Shown here piece after piece: positions 25,325 through 34,129 of a DNA stretch of 64,000 nucleotides; positions within the stretch are counted from its first letter, which is position 1, and every line of letters starts with the position of its first letter. Location of the stretch: NCBI RefSeq assembly GCF_041538045.1, contig NZ_JBGOSE010000017.1:1-64000 (forward strand). Reading direction: 5' to 3'. Position numbers and translations under genes: made by a program. Origin of the DNA: Aliiglaciecola sp041538045. Its GTDB lineage: Bacteria; Pseudomonadota; Gammaproteobacteria; Enterobacterales; Alteromonadaceae. Under the pieces are notes generated by a model. The model saw only the letters and a list, made by a program, of their open reading frames with translations. It was not told the DNA's origin and made no database searches.

Positions 25325-27997
25325 TTACGCGTAAAGTGGATTAAGTTTGTCGCCATCAATGCCAAATTCTTTGATAGCGTCTAGCACAACTTTCTTATCG
25401 ACATCGCCGGTTTTGCTCAATTCAGTCAGCGCAGCTAGTGCGATAAACTTAGCATCAACTTCAAAGTGATGGCGCAAATTAGGACGACTATCAGAACGAC
25501 CGAAACCGTCAGTCCCTAGCACTTTGTATTGACCTGGAACAAATGCACGAACTTGGTCAGCATAGTTTTTAACGTAATCAGTAGCCGCAATAGTCGGACC
25601 GTCAAATCCTTCTTCAAGCACAGCAGTGATATAAGGCACTTTGGCTTTTTTATCTGGATTAAGCATATTGAAGTGTTCGCAATCTAAACCATCACGAGCC
25701 AATTCATTAAACGAGGGAACGCTGAATACTTCAGACGCAACGGAGAACTTATCTTTCAACAATTGTGCAGCTTCACGAACTTGCAACAAAATCGTACCAG
25801 AACCAAGCAATTTAACTTTCTTCTTACTCTTCGCTGTGCCGACCTTCTCAAGGGAGTAAATACCTTTGATGATGCCTTCTTCAGCACCTTTAGGCATTTC
25901 TGGCTGTGCGTAGTTTTCGTTCATAACGGTTAGGTAATAGAAAACATTTTCATGATTCTCACCCATACGTCGTAAACCATCTTGCACAACCACGGCTACT
26001 TCATAACCATAAGTTGGATCGTAAGTTACACAGTTTGGAATCAAAGCCGCTTGAACATGACTGTGTCCATCTTGGTGTTGTAAACCTTCACCATTAAGTG
26101 TAGTTCGGCCAGCCGTTCCGCCCACCAAGAAACCTCTTGCTTGACTATCACCGGCAGCCCAAGCCATATCACCCACACGTTGGAAACCAAACATAGAGTA
26201 ATAGATGTAGACTGGGATCATCGGCAAATTATTAGTTGAATAAGACGTCCCTGCAGCTAACCACGAAGCCATTGCACCTAGTTCGTTAATACCTTCTTGC
26301 AAAACCTGACCTTTTTTATCTTCACGATAATAAGCAACTTGGTCAGCATCTTGAGGTACATATTTTTGTCCCTGACTAGAATAAATACCTACTTGACGGA
26401 ATAAACCTTCCATGCCAAAAGTACGAGCTTCATCTGGAATAATTGGAACAATACGACTACCAACTTGTTTGTCTTTAAGCATAACGGTCAAGACTCGAAC
26501 GAATGCCATGGTAGTAGAGATTTCACGCTCACCTGAGCCTTTGGTAATAGCTTCGAAAGATTTTAACGGTATTGCAGGTAAATCTTCGGTGCTGTCAGCT
26601 AAACGGGTTGGCATATAACCAAACAGTTTTTCTCTACGCTGTCGAAGATAGGTTAACTCTGGGCTATCTTCAGCAAACTTGTAATAAGGCAAGTTTTCTA
26701 AATCTTCATCGGCAACCGGAATATTGAAACGATCGCGATATTGGCGAACCGCATCTATGTCCATCTTCTTAACGTTATGGGCAATGTTTTTACCTTCACC
26801 AGCTGAACCTAAACCATAACCTTTAACAGTTTTAGCAAGGATAACCTGAGGACGACCTTGAGTTTCGGACGCACGTTTATAAGCGGCATAAACTTTAACT
26901 GGGTCATGTCCACCACGATTCAAACGCCAAATATCGTCATCTGACATATTTGAAACCATTTCTTTTAACTCTGGATATTTACCAAAGAAGTTTTCGCGGG
27001 TGTATGCGCCACCTTTAGCTTTGTAATTCTGGTATTCACCGTCAACGGTTTCATTCATAAGGTCAAGCAATTTGCCTGAGGTATCGCGGGCCAGAAGTGG
27101 ATCCCAATAGCGACCCCAAATCACTTTAATCACTTCCCAGCCAGCGCCTCGGAATGTCCCTTCTAATTCTTGGATAATTTTACCATTACCACGAACAGGA
27201 CCATCAAGACGTTGTAGGTTACAGTTGATTACGAACGTTAAGTTGTCTAAACCTTCACGAGAGGCAAGACCGATAGCACCTAAACTTTCTGGCTCATCCA
27301 CTTCACCATCACCCATGAAGCACCATACGCGCTGCTCAGAACAATCTTTCAGGCCACGGTTGGTTAAGTATTTTAGGAAACGGGCTAGATAAATGGCTTG
27401 CATTGGACCTAAGCCCATAGAAACCGTTGGGAACTGCCAAAAGTCTGGCATCAATTTAGGATGAGGATAAGAAGAAATCCCATTACCATCCACTTCCTGA
27501 CGGAATCCATCTAACTGATCTTCAGACAAACGTCCTTCGATGTATGCACGGGAATAAATGCCCGGAGAAACGTGTCCCTGAACAAATAAATAGTCGCCGC
27601 CGTCTTTTTCGTTAGGTGCGCGGAAAAAGTGGTTAAAACCGACATCGTAAAGCATAGCTGAGGATGCAAAACTTGATATATGGCCACCCAACTCCAAATC
27701 TTTCTTAGAGCCACGCAAAACCATCATCATTGCATTCCAACGGATTGCTTGACGAATTTTAGCTTCAATCGTTTGATCCCCAGGCATGGTCGGTTCTTGA
27801 CCAGCAGGAATGGTGTTTATATAGGCAGTGGTTGCTGTATAAGGCAAGTACGCACCGTTACGGCGGGCCTTTTCGATCAAGCTTTCTAATAAGTAGTGGG
27901 CACGTTCTACACCCTCTTCTTCAAGTACTGCGTCTAGAGCTTCTATCCATTCCTGGGTTTCTTGTGGATCCACATCCGGATGCATCATATCAGCCAT
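25325..27997 (-). CDS. aceE: Pyruvate dehydrogenase E1 component (homodimeric)
   Basis: Protein of 890 residues, the thiamine-diphosphate E1 subunit that decarboxylates pyruvate and acetylates the lipoyl groups of AceF. Length matches E. coli AceE (887). The ThDP-binding GDGEVDEPESLGAIGLA segment (about 229-245) with the downstream asparagine (FVINCNLQRLDGPV) and the pyrimidine-domain segment with the GEGLQHQDGHSH loop (about 640-651) are present. The N-terminus DVDPQETQEWIEALDAVLEEEG is the AceF-binding region. Second gene of the pdhR operon, with an AAAGGAAAG ribosome-binding site. Confidence 0.98.
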   Translation of the reverse strand: MADMMHPDVDPQETQEWIEALDAVLEEEGVERAHYLLESLIEKARRNGAYLPYTATTAYINTIPAGQEPTMPGDQTIEAKIRQAIRWNAMMMVLRGSKKDLELGGHISSFASSAMLYDVGFNHFFRAPNEKDGGDYLFVQGHVSPGIYSRAYIEGRLSEDQLDGFRQEVDGNGISSYPHPKLMPDFWQFPTVSMGLGPMQAIYLARFLKYLTNRGLKDCSEQRVWCFMGDGEVDEPESLGAIGLASREGLDNLTFVINCNLQRLDGPVRGNGKIIQELEGTFRGAGWEVIKVIWGRYWDPLLARDTSGKLLDLMNETVDGEYQNYKAKGGAYTRENFFGKYPELKEMVSNMSDDDIWRLNRGGHDPVKVYAAYKRASETQGRPQVILAKTVKGYGLGSAGEGKNIAHNVKKMDIDAVRQYRDRFNIPVADEDLENLPYYKFAEDSPELTYLRQRREKLFGYMPTRLADSTEDLPAIPLKSFEAITKGSGEREISTTMAFVRVLTVMLKDKQVGSRIVPIIPDEARTFGMEGLFRQVGIYSSQGQKYVPQDADQVAYYREDKKGQVLQEGINELGAMASWLAAGTSYSTNNLPMIPVYIYYSMFGFQRVGDMAWAAGDSQARGFLVGGTAGRTTLNGEGLQHQDGHSHVQAALIPNCVTYDPTYGYEVAVVVQDGLRRMGENHENVFYYLTVMNENYAQPEMPKGAEEGIIKGIYSLEKVGTAKSKKKVKLLGSGTILLQVREAAQLLKDKFSVASEVFSVPSFNELARDGLDCEHFNMLNPDKKAKVPYITAVLEEGFDGPTIAATDYVKNYADQVRAFVPGQYKVLGTDGFGRSDSRPNLRHHFEVDAKFIALAALTELSKTGDVDKKVVLDAIKEFGIDGDKLNPLYA

Positions 27998-28025
27998 GGT
28001 GCTTTCCTTTAGTTAGTTTAAAGAT

Positions 28026-28090
28026 AAATTTACTGACCGAGAAAATAAAGAATAGTTTATTTTTATATTCTTTTCTTTCAGTTCAGTAAG
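28026..28090 (-). promoter_or_regulatory. Long imperfect hairpin in the pdhR-aceE spacer
   Basis: Nested arms TTACTGA (28030-28036) / TCAGTAA (28083-28089), GAAA / TTTC and AAAGAATA (28047-28054) / TATTCTTT (28066-28073) can form one stem of about 60 nt. It lies between the pdhR stop and the aceE ribosome-binding site. No T-run follows, so it is more likely a processing or stability element than a terminator. Confidence 0.5.
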
Positions 28091-28130
28091 TAAATTACAT
28101 AAATTGGCAAACTTAACGTTACCAAAAAGG

Positions 28131-28886
28131 TTAATTCTGTATTTCAATTCTTCTAAGTGCCCGTTGAATTCTGGTATCTTGTCGATTAATTTCCAACAAA
28201 ATATCTTCAATGAACGCCAAATGTTCATTGCTTGCTTGCCTAGCTGTTTCCGGGTCACGAGAAACTATGCCAGCCAATATTTTTTCACGTTGTTTATGAA
28301 TAGTGTCAGTAACATCATCTCTAATTGCCAGCATTTCAAAGTTGGCTTTGATATTTTCCTGCAACATTGACTTTAAACTGCGCATTACATGCACTAACAC
28401 CAAGTTATGAGAAGCCATTGCCATAGCGAGATAAAACTCTACCAAGGCCTTAGATAAATCAGTTTTGTCTGATTTTTTTGATAGCTCGGAAATAGAAGCA
28501 AGTGCGTTTTCTAACTTAACGTAATCTTCTGGTTGGCCTCGCAGCGCAGCATAATAAGCAGCCATGCCTTCTAATGCATGCCGAAATTCCAATAAATCAA
28601 ATTGAGTTTCTGGTCGCTTAGCGATTAAGTCCAGAAGAGGATCTGTCACCGACGCAGTTAAGTTACGTTTAACAAAGGTGCCTCCACCTTGCTTTCTCAT
28701 TAATAAACCACGGGCTTCTAAATTTTGAATCGCTTCACGTAAGGACGGTCTAGAAACGGCAAACTTCTCGGCAAGTTCGCGTTCTGAAGGTAACTTTTGC
28801 CCAGCTAACAAATGACCATCAATGATCATTGATTCTAGCTGTTCGGTGATCACATCAGAAAGTTTTCGTGACTGTATGCGTTGCAT
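28131..28886 (-). CDS. pdhR: GntR-family pyruvate dehydrogenase repressor PdhR
   Basis: Protein of 251 residues. The N-terminal winged helix-turn-helix (LPSERELAEKFAVSRPSLRE, about 32-51, then ARGLLMRKQGGGTFV) is typical of GntR regulators, and the remaining all-alpha FCD domain binds the effector, pyruvate in E. coli PdhR. It is the first gene of the PDH operon and presumably represses it until pyruvate accumulates. Near-consensus PdhR sites lie 85 and 225 bases upstream, which supports autoregulation. Length matches E. coli PdhR (254). Confidence 0.95.
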   Translation of the reverse strand: MQRIQSRKLSDVITEQLESMIIDGHLLAGQKLPSERELAEKFAVSRPSLREAIQNLEARGLLMRKQGGGTFVKRNLTASVTDPLLDLIAKRPETQFDLLEFRHALEGMAAYYAALRGQPEDYVKLENALASISELSKKSDKTDLSKALVEFYLAMAMASHNLVLVHVMRSLKSMLQENIKANFEMLAIRDDVTDTIHKQREKILAGIVSRDPETARQASNEHLAFIEDILLEINRQDTRIQRALRRIEIQN

Positions 28887-28970
28887 GTTTGCGCGTGCTT
28901 CCTCAAAAAGTGTTAGGGCTTGCCATAGTGTTTATTAGCAAAAATATGACATTGCTACACCCACACACTA

Positions 28971-28989
28971 AAATTGGTAAGACCATTTT
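28971..28989 (-). promoter_or_regulatory. PdhR operator upstream of pdhR
   Basis: AAATTGGTAAGACCATTTT contains the dyad TGGT-aag-ACCA. It differs from the E. coli pdhR operator AATTGGTAAGACCAATT only in the right flank. A TAAAAT hexamer on the minus strand overlaps it and could be the pdhR -10 element, so bound PdhR would block transcription. A further dyad ACCTAATAGGT is directly adjacent. Confidence 0.85.
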
Positions 28990-29110
28990 ACCTAATAGGT
29001 TAGACTAGTTGTTTAATTACGTAAACCTTTTACCTGAAAAATTTTTTCAAAGATTCTGTTAAAAAAAGTCGAAAGTTGTTAAACAACCTATTTTTAAAGG
29101 CTTTTCATGA

Positions 29111-29123
29111 ATGGTCAGACCAT
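29111..29123 (-). promoter_or_regulatory. Second PdhR-type site
   Basis: ATGGTCAGACCAT is a perfect 5-3-5 dyad of the TGGTnnnACCA class, 122 bp upstream of the first operator and 32 bases past the ampE stop. It may be an auxiliary site for looping or cooperative binding. Confidence 0.55.
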
Positions 29124-29154
29124 GAAGCCTAAATCCGCCTAAAGTGCAGTTAAT

Positions 29155-29979
29155 TTACCTCAGCCAGCCTGAAAGAGACAACACTGAAATCAAGACCACT
29201 AAAAACATCACATTTCGTTTTGCTAAACGAACCAAAGTACATGGTTCTTCAGTATAGTCTTCTTTATTATTTTCGACCTCTTCTGCGGCATTTGCCACCT
29301 TGCATAAAATAACTTTAGGGTGAACGCCAACATCAAATAAATACTTCAACCAAATGGGCATGGCTCTAGAAAAGTGCCCCATCAGCAACAACCCTAAAGC
29401 CGTCACTCGTACTGGAATCCAATCCAGAACAGCCATTATTTGTTGGGCTATAGTCAATTCTGTCTGAAACTCATTTTTGTATGCCTCTGTTATGCCTCTT
29501 GCTAATACATACAACACTGCTCCTGCAGGGCCAAGTATGGCAAACCAAATAATAACTGCGGCATAATGCTGGTAGTTTAACCACACTAACTCTTGGCCAA
29601 ACGAACCTGGGCTATCGCCGCTGTGACCTAATTGATCGGCGTACATTGAACAGGCTTGGAAATCTCCTCGATTAGCCGCTTGCAGATAACATTTATATAT
29701 CTCCCTTAATTTCGGGCAGCCTATACATACCATTAAAATAGCGGTATCTAGAATCAGACGAAATAATGTGCTTTCAACACTGTTTAACAAGACCAGCAGG
29801 ATAAGCGCGGGAAGAATCACAACCGCTAAGAAGGTGGCGCTAGAGATATCCTCAGAGAAGATCTTCTTACCCGTTAAAAAGCGTTGGTATATGCCGGTAT
29901 AGAAACTTTCTTGCCAATATTTAGTTTGGGTGGCTACACGTTCTGCCATTAAAACCACAATCAAGCTAATTAATGTCAT
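29155..29979 (-). CDS. ampE: AmpE-like inner-membrane protein
   Basis: Protein of 274 residues with about four hydrophobic segments (about 47-66, 71-86, 138-160 and 255-272). MTLISLIVVLMAER at the start and WFAILGPAGAVLYVLAR in the middle are typical of AmpE, the membrane partner encoded after ampD in enterobacteria. Its biochemical role in beta-lactamase regulation is still unclear. It follows ampD by 69 bases and precedes the pdhR operon, as in E. coli. Confidence 0.9.
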   Translation of the reverse strand: MTLISLIVVLMAERVATQTKYWQESFYTGIYQRFLTGKKIFSEDISSATFLAVVILPALILLVLLNSVESTLFRLILDTAILMVCIGCPKLREIYKCYLQAANRGDFQACSMYADQLGHSGDSPGSFGQELVWLNYQHYAAVIIWFAILGPAGAVLYVLARGITEAYKNEFQTELTIAQQIMAVLDWIPVRVTALGLLLMGHFSRAMPIWLKYLFDVGVHPKVILCKVANAAEEVENNKEDYTEEPCTLVRLAKRNVMFLVVLISVLSLSGWLR

Positions 29980-30048
29980 GGAACTTCCTTCTATTTATTA
30001 TATTTATTTAAAACCCAGTTGCTTGCATCAAACCCGTCGACCACAGCT

Positions 30049-30624
30049 TTATCCAGTTTTTGAAAAACGCAGCTGCTGTCTATATCGGGCCCAGTCAAAA
30101 CTCACGCCGGGGTCGGTTTTTCGCCCCGGGGCAATGTCATTGTGACCGACTATGCGAGAAAGATTAATTAAGGGATATTGCTTAACAATTACATTAGTTA
30201 CATTAACTAACGCTGCGTACTGCTCTTCACTATATGCGCTATTATCTGTTCCTTCCAATTCAATGCCAATGGAAAAGTCATTGCATCTGGTACGACCTTG
30301 AAAGGCAGAGACCCCAGCGTGCCAAGCGCGCTGTTCAAAACCCACAAACTGGATAATTTGGCCATCTCTACGAATTAACAAATGAGCAGACACGCGTATT
30401 TGATATATTTGTTCAAAAAATGGATGAAGGTGAGGCTGAAGTTTACCGCCAAAAAAGTCTAAAATATGTGAGCCACCGAACTCACCGGGTGGCAATGATA
30501 TATTGTGGATTACCAAGAGGCTGATATCATTAGCCTCTGGTCTACAATCAAAATGTTCACATTCAGAACGTTTAACCGAGTTAAGCCAACCCGCGTGTAT
30601 TTGCAATCCGGTGTCTGAGACCAT
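30049..30624 (-). CDS. ampD: 1,6-anhydro-N-acetylmuramyl-L-alanine amidase AmpD
   Basis: Protein of 191 residues, a cytosolic zinc amidase (amidase_2 family) that removes the stem peptide from anhydro-muropeptides during peptidoglycan recycling. Zinc ligands are the histidine in LLVIHNISLPPGEFGG (about 36-51) and the His and Asp in VGHNDIAPGRKTDPG (about 161-175). There is no signal peptide, and the length equals E. coli AmpD (183) plus a few residues. It is followed by ampE and is divergent from the retropepsin-like gene. The muramate-salvage genes amgK and murU lie about 14 kb away in this window. Confidence 0.95.
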   Translation of the reverse strand: MVSDTGLQIHAGWLNSVKRSECEHFDCRPEANDISLLVIHNISLPPGEFGGSHILDFFGGKLQPHLHPFFEQIYQIRVSAHLLIRRDGQIIQFVGFEQRAWHAGVSAFQGRTRCNDFSIGIELEGTDNSAYSEEQYAALVNVTNVIVKQYPLINLSRIVGHNDIAPGRKTDPGVSFDWARYRQQLRFSKTG

Positions 30625-30683
30625 ATATAAAAATAGCCGTTAATATAGAAGCGATAAAAACAAGCAGCATAGCAGGGTATAGA

Positions 30684-31208
30684 ATGGAACAAAATCAATC
30701 GCCAGCGGAAAACGCCACAAAAATAGGAAAATGGATGTTTTTCGCTTTTTGGATAGTTGGCCTTCTGCTACTGTCGTTGTTTTTTGGTGATCGATTAGAA
30801 AAGCAAAAAAATCCCAATCAGAATCCCCAAAGTCAGCTAACAAACGGGGCTGTTGAGGTAAAACTGAAGCGTAACCGTATGGGCCATTACGTGGCCAGTG
30901 GTTTAATTAACGGTCAACCTGTTACCTTTTTATTGGACACAGGAGCAACTAACGTCTCTGTTCCAGCGCACATTGCCGATGAATTAGGTTTAGTGGGTGG
31001 TGCTAGATATACAGTATCCACAGCCAATGGCAATGTCACTGTGGCACAGACCAATATACAACAACTTGATTTAGGTTCAATCCGCATAAACGACGTTCGT
31101 GCCAGTATCAATCCCGGCATGTTAAGTGATGAAATACTCTTAGGTATGAGCGTACTCAAACAGTTAGAATTTACTCAACGTGGTGATTGGTTAATACTGC
31201 GACATTAA
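30684..31208 (+). CDS. Membrane-anchored retropepsin-like aspartic protease (TIGR02281 type)
   Basis: Protein of 174 residues. A single N-terminal membrane segment (about 17-34, MFFAFWIVGLLLLSLFFG) is followed by a polar linker and a clan AA aspartic protease domain with the catalytic FLLDTGATNVSV motif (about 87-98). LGMSVLKQLEFTQRGDWLIL at the C-terminus is the family's closing segment. Such single-domain enzymes would have to dimerise to build an active site. The catalytic domain probably faces the periplasm; the substrate is unknown. It lies between ampD (divergent) and nadC. Confidence 0.9.
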   Translation: MEQNQSPAENATKIGKWMFFAFWIVGLLLLSLFFGDRLEKQKNPNQNPQSQLTNGAVEVKLKRNRMGHYVASGLINGQPVTFLLDTGATNVSVPAHIADELGLVGGARYTVSTANGNVTVAQTNIQQLDLGSIRINDVRASINPGMLSDEILLGMSVLKQLEFTQRGDWLILRH

Positions 31209-31267
31209 TAAACAAAAAATAGATTACCTCTGGGCTAATCTGCCATTACTTTACTTGTGACTTACAT

Positions 31268-32107
31268 ATGAATCAAAACGCAATACAAAATGATGTTGAG
31301 CGAGCGCTTAACGAAGACTTAAATGGCTTAGGCCCAATAGATGGTGATATTACTGCTGCATTAATTGGTGATGATGTCATCGCAAAAGCATCCATTCTAA
31401 CTCGAGAAAACTGCATTATATGCGGCATACAGTGGGCCACTGAAACCTTTAGACAAGTTAACCCAGACATTACAGTCAATTGGTTAGTGGCCGACGGAGA
31501 TGTGTGTGAGGCCAATCAAATATTCTGTGAGCTCTCCGGATCTGCCCGCTCCATACTAACCGCTGAGCGTACTGCGCTTAATTTTTTACAAACATTATCT
31601 GGCACCGCAACCACAGCTAAGACTTACGTCGATTTACTTGCTGGTAGCGGGATTACTTTATTAGACACACGTAAAACCATACCCGGTATGCGCATGGCGC
31701 AAAAATATGCCGTGACCTGTGGTGGTGCTGAGAATCATCGTATTGGTCTATTTGATGCTTTCCTTATAAAGGAAAACCACATACTTGCTTGTGGATCTAT
31801 TGCCAATGCTGTGAAACAGGCTCGTGAAAACATGCCTAAAGCAAAAGTGGAAGTCGAAGTAGAAAGTCTTGATGAGCTTAAACAGGCAATAGATGCAAGA
31901 GCAGATATTGTAATGTTGGACAATTTTGATCATGAAATGCTTAGTCAAGCAGTATTGATCAATAAAAAAACAGTAAAATTGGAAGTTTCCGGCAATATAA
32001 CCCAAGAAAAATTACATAATTTACGGGGTATAGGTATAGATTTTGTGTCATCAGGGGCATTAACCAAGGATGTCAAGTCAATTGATTTATCATTAAGAAT
32101 CAATTAG
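31268..32107 (+). CDS. nadC: Nicotinate-nucleotide pyrophosphorylase (quinolinate phosphoribosyltransferase)
   Basis: Protein of 279 residues that forms nicotinate mononucleotide from quinolinate and PRPP in de novo NAD synthesis. Diagnostic segments are ERTALNFLQTLSGTATTA (about 99-116), LLDTRKTIPGMRMAQKYAV (about 134-152), the GGAENHRIGLFDAFLIKENH stretch (about 154-173) and the C-terminal barrel segment ISSGALTKDV-like VSSGALTKDVKSIDLSL. Length is normal. It precedes the pilus genes in the conserved nadC-pil arrangement. Confidence 0.97.
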   Translation: MNQNAIQNDVERALNEDLNGLGPIDGDITAALIGDDVIAKASILTRENCIICGIQWATETFRQVNPDITVNWLVADGDVCEANQIFCELSGSARSILTAERTALNFLQTLSGTATTAKTYVDLLAGSGITLLDTRKTIPGMRMAQKYAVTCGGAENHRIGLFDAFLIKENHILACGSIANAVKQARENMPKAKVEVEVESLDELKQAIDARADIVMLDNFDHEMLSQAVLINKKTVKLEVSGNITQEKLHNLRGIGIDFVSSGALTKDVKSIDLSLRIN

Positions 32108-32151
32108 TTATCTATTTTAAGACTGTAATTTTGTTTGATGAAAGAGACTTG

Positions 32152-32196
32152 AGTATGTTTCTACATACTTGTCAGTAAGCAATCTCGTTCTATACT
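32152..32196 (+). promoter_or_regulatory. Promoter and overlapping dyad upstream of pilA
   Basis: TTGTCA (32169-32174), a 16-bp spacer and TATACT (32191-32196) form a good sigma-70 promoter 116 bases before the pilin start. A 7-bp dyad AGTATGT (32152-32158) / ACATACT (32163-32169) abuts the -35 element and may be an operator. No sigma-54 promoter motif was seen. Confidence 0.55.
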
Positions 32197-32312
32197 GATT
32201 ATGAATTCAACGAGGACGCCATCAAACGCAAACGTTGTTGTGGCAACAAACAACTTAACTAACTAATTTACAGTAACTTAAATCGCACTAAATGGTGCAG
32301 GAGATAAATACC

Positions 32313-32723
32313 ATGAAAATGACTCAAATGACTAACAACAAAGGTTTTACACTAATTGAATTGATGATCGTTGTAGCGATTATCGGTATTCTTGCAGCCA
32401 TCGCTTTACCAGCTTACCAAGGCTATACGCAAAAAGCGAAATTTACCGAAGTAACCAATGCAACAGCAGCAGCGAAATCAGCGGTTGAAGTATGTGCACA
32501 GGTTAACAATGGTTTAGGTGATTGTGACGGTGGTTCAAATGGTATCCCTGATAATGTTGCGGTATCTGCAGATGATGTAGGTCTAACGACTACTGACGGT
32601 ACTATCGTAACTGCCGGTAAAACGGGCACTGATTTAGATGGTAAAACATATACCTTAACTGCTGCATATGCGGCTGGCAAGGTAACTTGGACTCCATCTT
32701 GTAGTGATGCAACACTTTGTTAA
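32313..32723 (+). CDS. pilA: Type IV major pilin (type IVa prepilin)
   Basis: Prepilin of about 136 residues. A short leader ends in NNKG, with cleavage before FTLIELMIVVAIIGILAAIA, the conserved N-terminal helix with Glu5. The C-terminal region has a cysteine pair near the end (SCSDATLC), a likely disulfide loop, and a second pair in CAQVNNGLGDC. I chose the ATG at 32313, preceded by AGGAG, over the one 21 bases upstream. The gene is followed by a strong terminator, so it can be transcribed far more than the downstream pilC and pilD. Confidence 0.93.
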   Translation: MKMTQMTNNKGFTLIELMIVVAIIGILAAIALPAYQGYTQKAKFTEVTNATAAAKSAVEVCAQVNNGLGDCDGGSNGIPDNVAVSADDVGLTTTDGTIVTAGKTGTDLDGKTYTLTAAYAAGKVTWTPSCSDATLC

Positions 32724-32747
32724 TACATAGCTAAGCAAATAATATTT

Positions 32748-32774
32748 AAAGCCCAGGTTATCTGGGCTTTTTTG
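32748..32774 (+). terminator. Terminator between pilA and pilC
   Basis: Perfect 9-bp stem AAAGCCCAG (32748-32756) / CTGGGCTTT (32762-32770) with a 5-nt loop and a TTTTTT tail. It separates the abundant pilin message from the assembly genes. Confidence 0.93.
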
Positions 32775-32804
32775 TCTAAACAGATAGATCAATAGGGTTT
32801 AACG

Positions 32805-34013
32805 ATGGCTAAAACAGCAGAAATGTATACCTGGATTGGAGTCGATAAAAAGGGCCATAATCGCAAAGGCGAAATAAGTGCCATTTCTTTATCTGAAGCG
32901 AAGAATATGCTACGCCGCCAAGGTGTTTCTGCCACTAAAGTCAAGAAGCTCGCCAAGCCACTATTTGGTAGAAAAGACAAAGTTTCCGCTCAAGATATTT
33001 GTGTGTTATCTCGACAAATCGCAACTATGTTGGGGGCTGGAGTAAGTTTGATTCAGACTATCGATATGATTGCCCAAGGCCATGCAAAACAGAGTATGCG
33101 CAGAATGCTTACGGAGATTGCCGATGAAGTCAAAGCCGGTAATCCGTTATCCAGTGCGCTGCGCAAACACCCTGACCAATTTGAAGACCTATATTGTGAC
33201 TTAGTGGAAACCGGCGAACAATCCGGTGCCTTGGAAACAATCTATGATCGTATCGCGACTTATAAAGAAAAAGCCGAAGCATTAAAATCAAAAATCAAAA
33301 AAGCGATGTTCTATCCCATCGCCGTAGTGGTGGTAGCCTTTATTGTAACCACCATCCTATTAATATTTGTAGTACCGCAGTTTCAAGAAATATTCAGTAG
33401 CTTTGGAGCTGAATTACCCGCTTTTACATTATTTGTATTAGCTATTTCCCAATTTGTGCAAGATTTTGGCATTTTCATCGCAGCAGGCACAGCGATTGCC
33501 GCGGTTTTATTTATGCGCGCCCACAAAAAGTCAAAAAACTTACAAGATAAAGTGGATAAACTCATTCTCAAAATACCTATTATTGGTGAGATTCTAAAAA
33601 AAGCGTCAATTGCTCGATTTACCCGTACTCTTGCCACCACCTTTGCGGCGGGTGTGCCATTGATTGGCGCATTAGATTCTGCTGCAGGTGCATCAGGTAA
33701 TGCGGTGTTTCGTGATGCCATATTATTTATTAAGCGGGAAGTGGCAGGGGGTATGCAAATGAATACGGCCATGCGAGCTACCGGCACCTTTCCTGACATG
33801 GTCACGCAGATGATTGCCATTGGTGAAGAATCTGGCGCGGTGGACGATATGTTAAGTAAAATAGCCACCATATATGAAGCGGAAGTTGATGATATGGTTG
33901 ATGGCTTAACCAGTTTGTTAGAACCAATGATCATGGCTGTACTAGGGGTTGTCATTGGTGGCTTGATTGTGGCTATGTATTTACCCATCTTCCAAATGGG
34001 TAATGTGGTTTAG
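32805..34013 (+). CDS. pilC: Type IV pilus inner-membrane platform protein PilC
   Basis: Protein of 402 residues in the GspF/PilC family, two homologous cytoplasmic helical halves with three membrane segments (about 167-190, 212-240 and 372-395). Typical motifs are LSRQIATMLGAGVSLIQTI (about 68-86), the halves' GEQSGALETIYDRIA (about 132-146) and GEESGAVDDMLSKIA (about 337-351), and a C-terminal LLEPMIMAVLGVVIGGLIVAM. It organises the pilus motor. Its usual upstream neighbour, the PilB extension ATPase, is absent here. An AATAGGG sequence precedes the start by 7 bases. Confidence 0.96.
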   Translation: MAKTAEMYTWIGVDKKGHNRKGEISAISLSEAKNMLRRQGVSATKVKKLAKPLFGRKDKVSAQDICVLSRQIATMLGAGVSLIQTIDMIAQGHAKQSMRRMLTEIADEVKAGNPLSSALRKHPDQFEDLYCDLVETGEQSGALETIYDRIATYKEKAEALKSKIKKAMFYPIAVVVVAFIVTTILLIFVVPQFQEIFSSFGAELPAFTLFVLAISQFVQDFGIFIAAGTAIAAVLFMRAHKKSKNLQDKVDKLILKIPIIGEILKKASIARFTRTLATTFAAGVPLIGALDSAAGASGNAVFRDAILFIKREVAGGMQMNTAMRATGTFPDMVTQMIAIGEESGAVDDMLSKIATIYEAEVDDMVDGLTSLLEPMIMAVLGVVIGGLIVAMYLPIFQMGNVV

Positions 34014-34050
34014 TAAAAGTACCAATCACGTTATATAATTAGCACTATGA

Positions 34051-34088
34051 TTGCCAGAAAGGTTTCTACCTCAACACTTTTCTGGCAA
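34051..34088 (+). other. Hairpin between pilC and pilD
   Basis: A perfect 10-bp inverted repeat TTGCCAGAAA (34051-34060) / TTTCTGGCAA (34079-34088) with an 18-nt loop and no T-run. It could be an mRNA processing or stability element. Confidence 0.6.
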
Positions 34089-34129
34089 GCTTAGAAAAAA
34101 TATTTTTCACTTTAACAAAGAACCCACAT

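Noticed and set aside
23802..25334. Long plus-strand frames opposite aceF
   Set aside because: They are shadows produced by the Ala/Pro/Glu codon bias of aceF; the low-complexity Ser/Thr/Pro translation has no family features.
33383..33988. 201-codon minus-strand frame opposite pilC
   Set aside because: It lies entirely within the well-supported pilC gene and its translation has no recognisable motifs.
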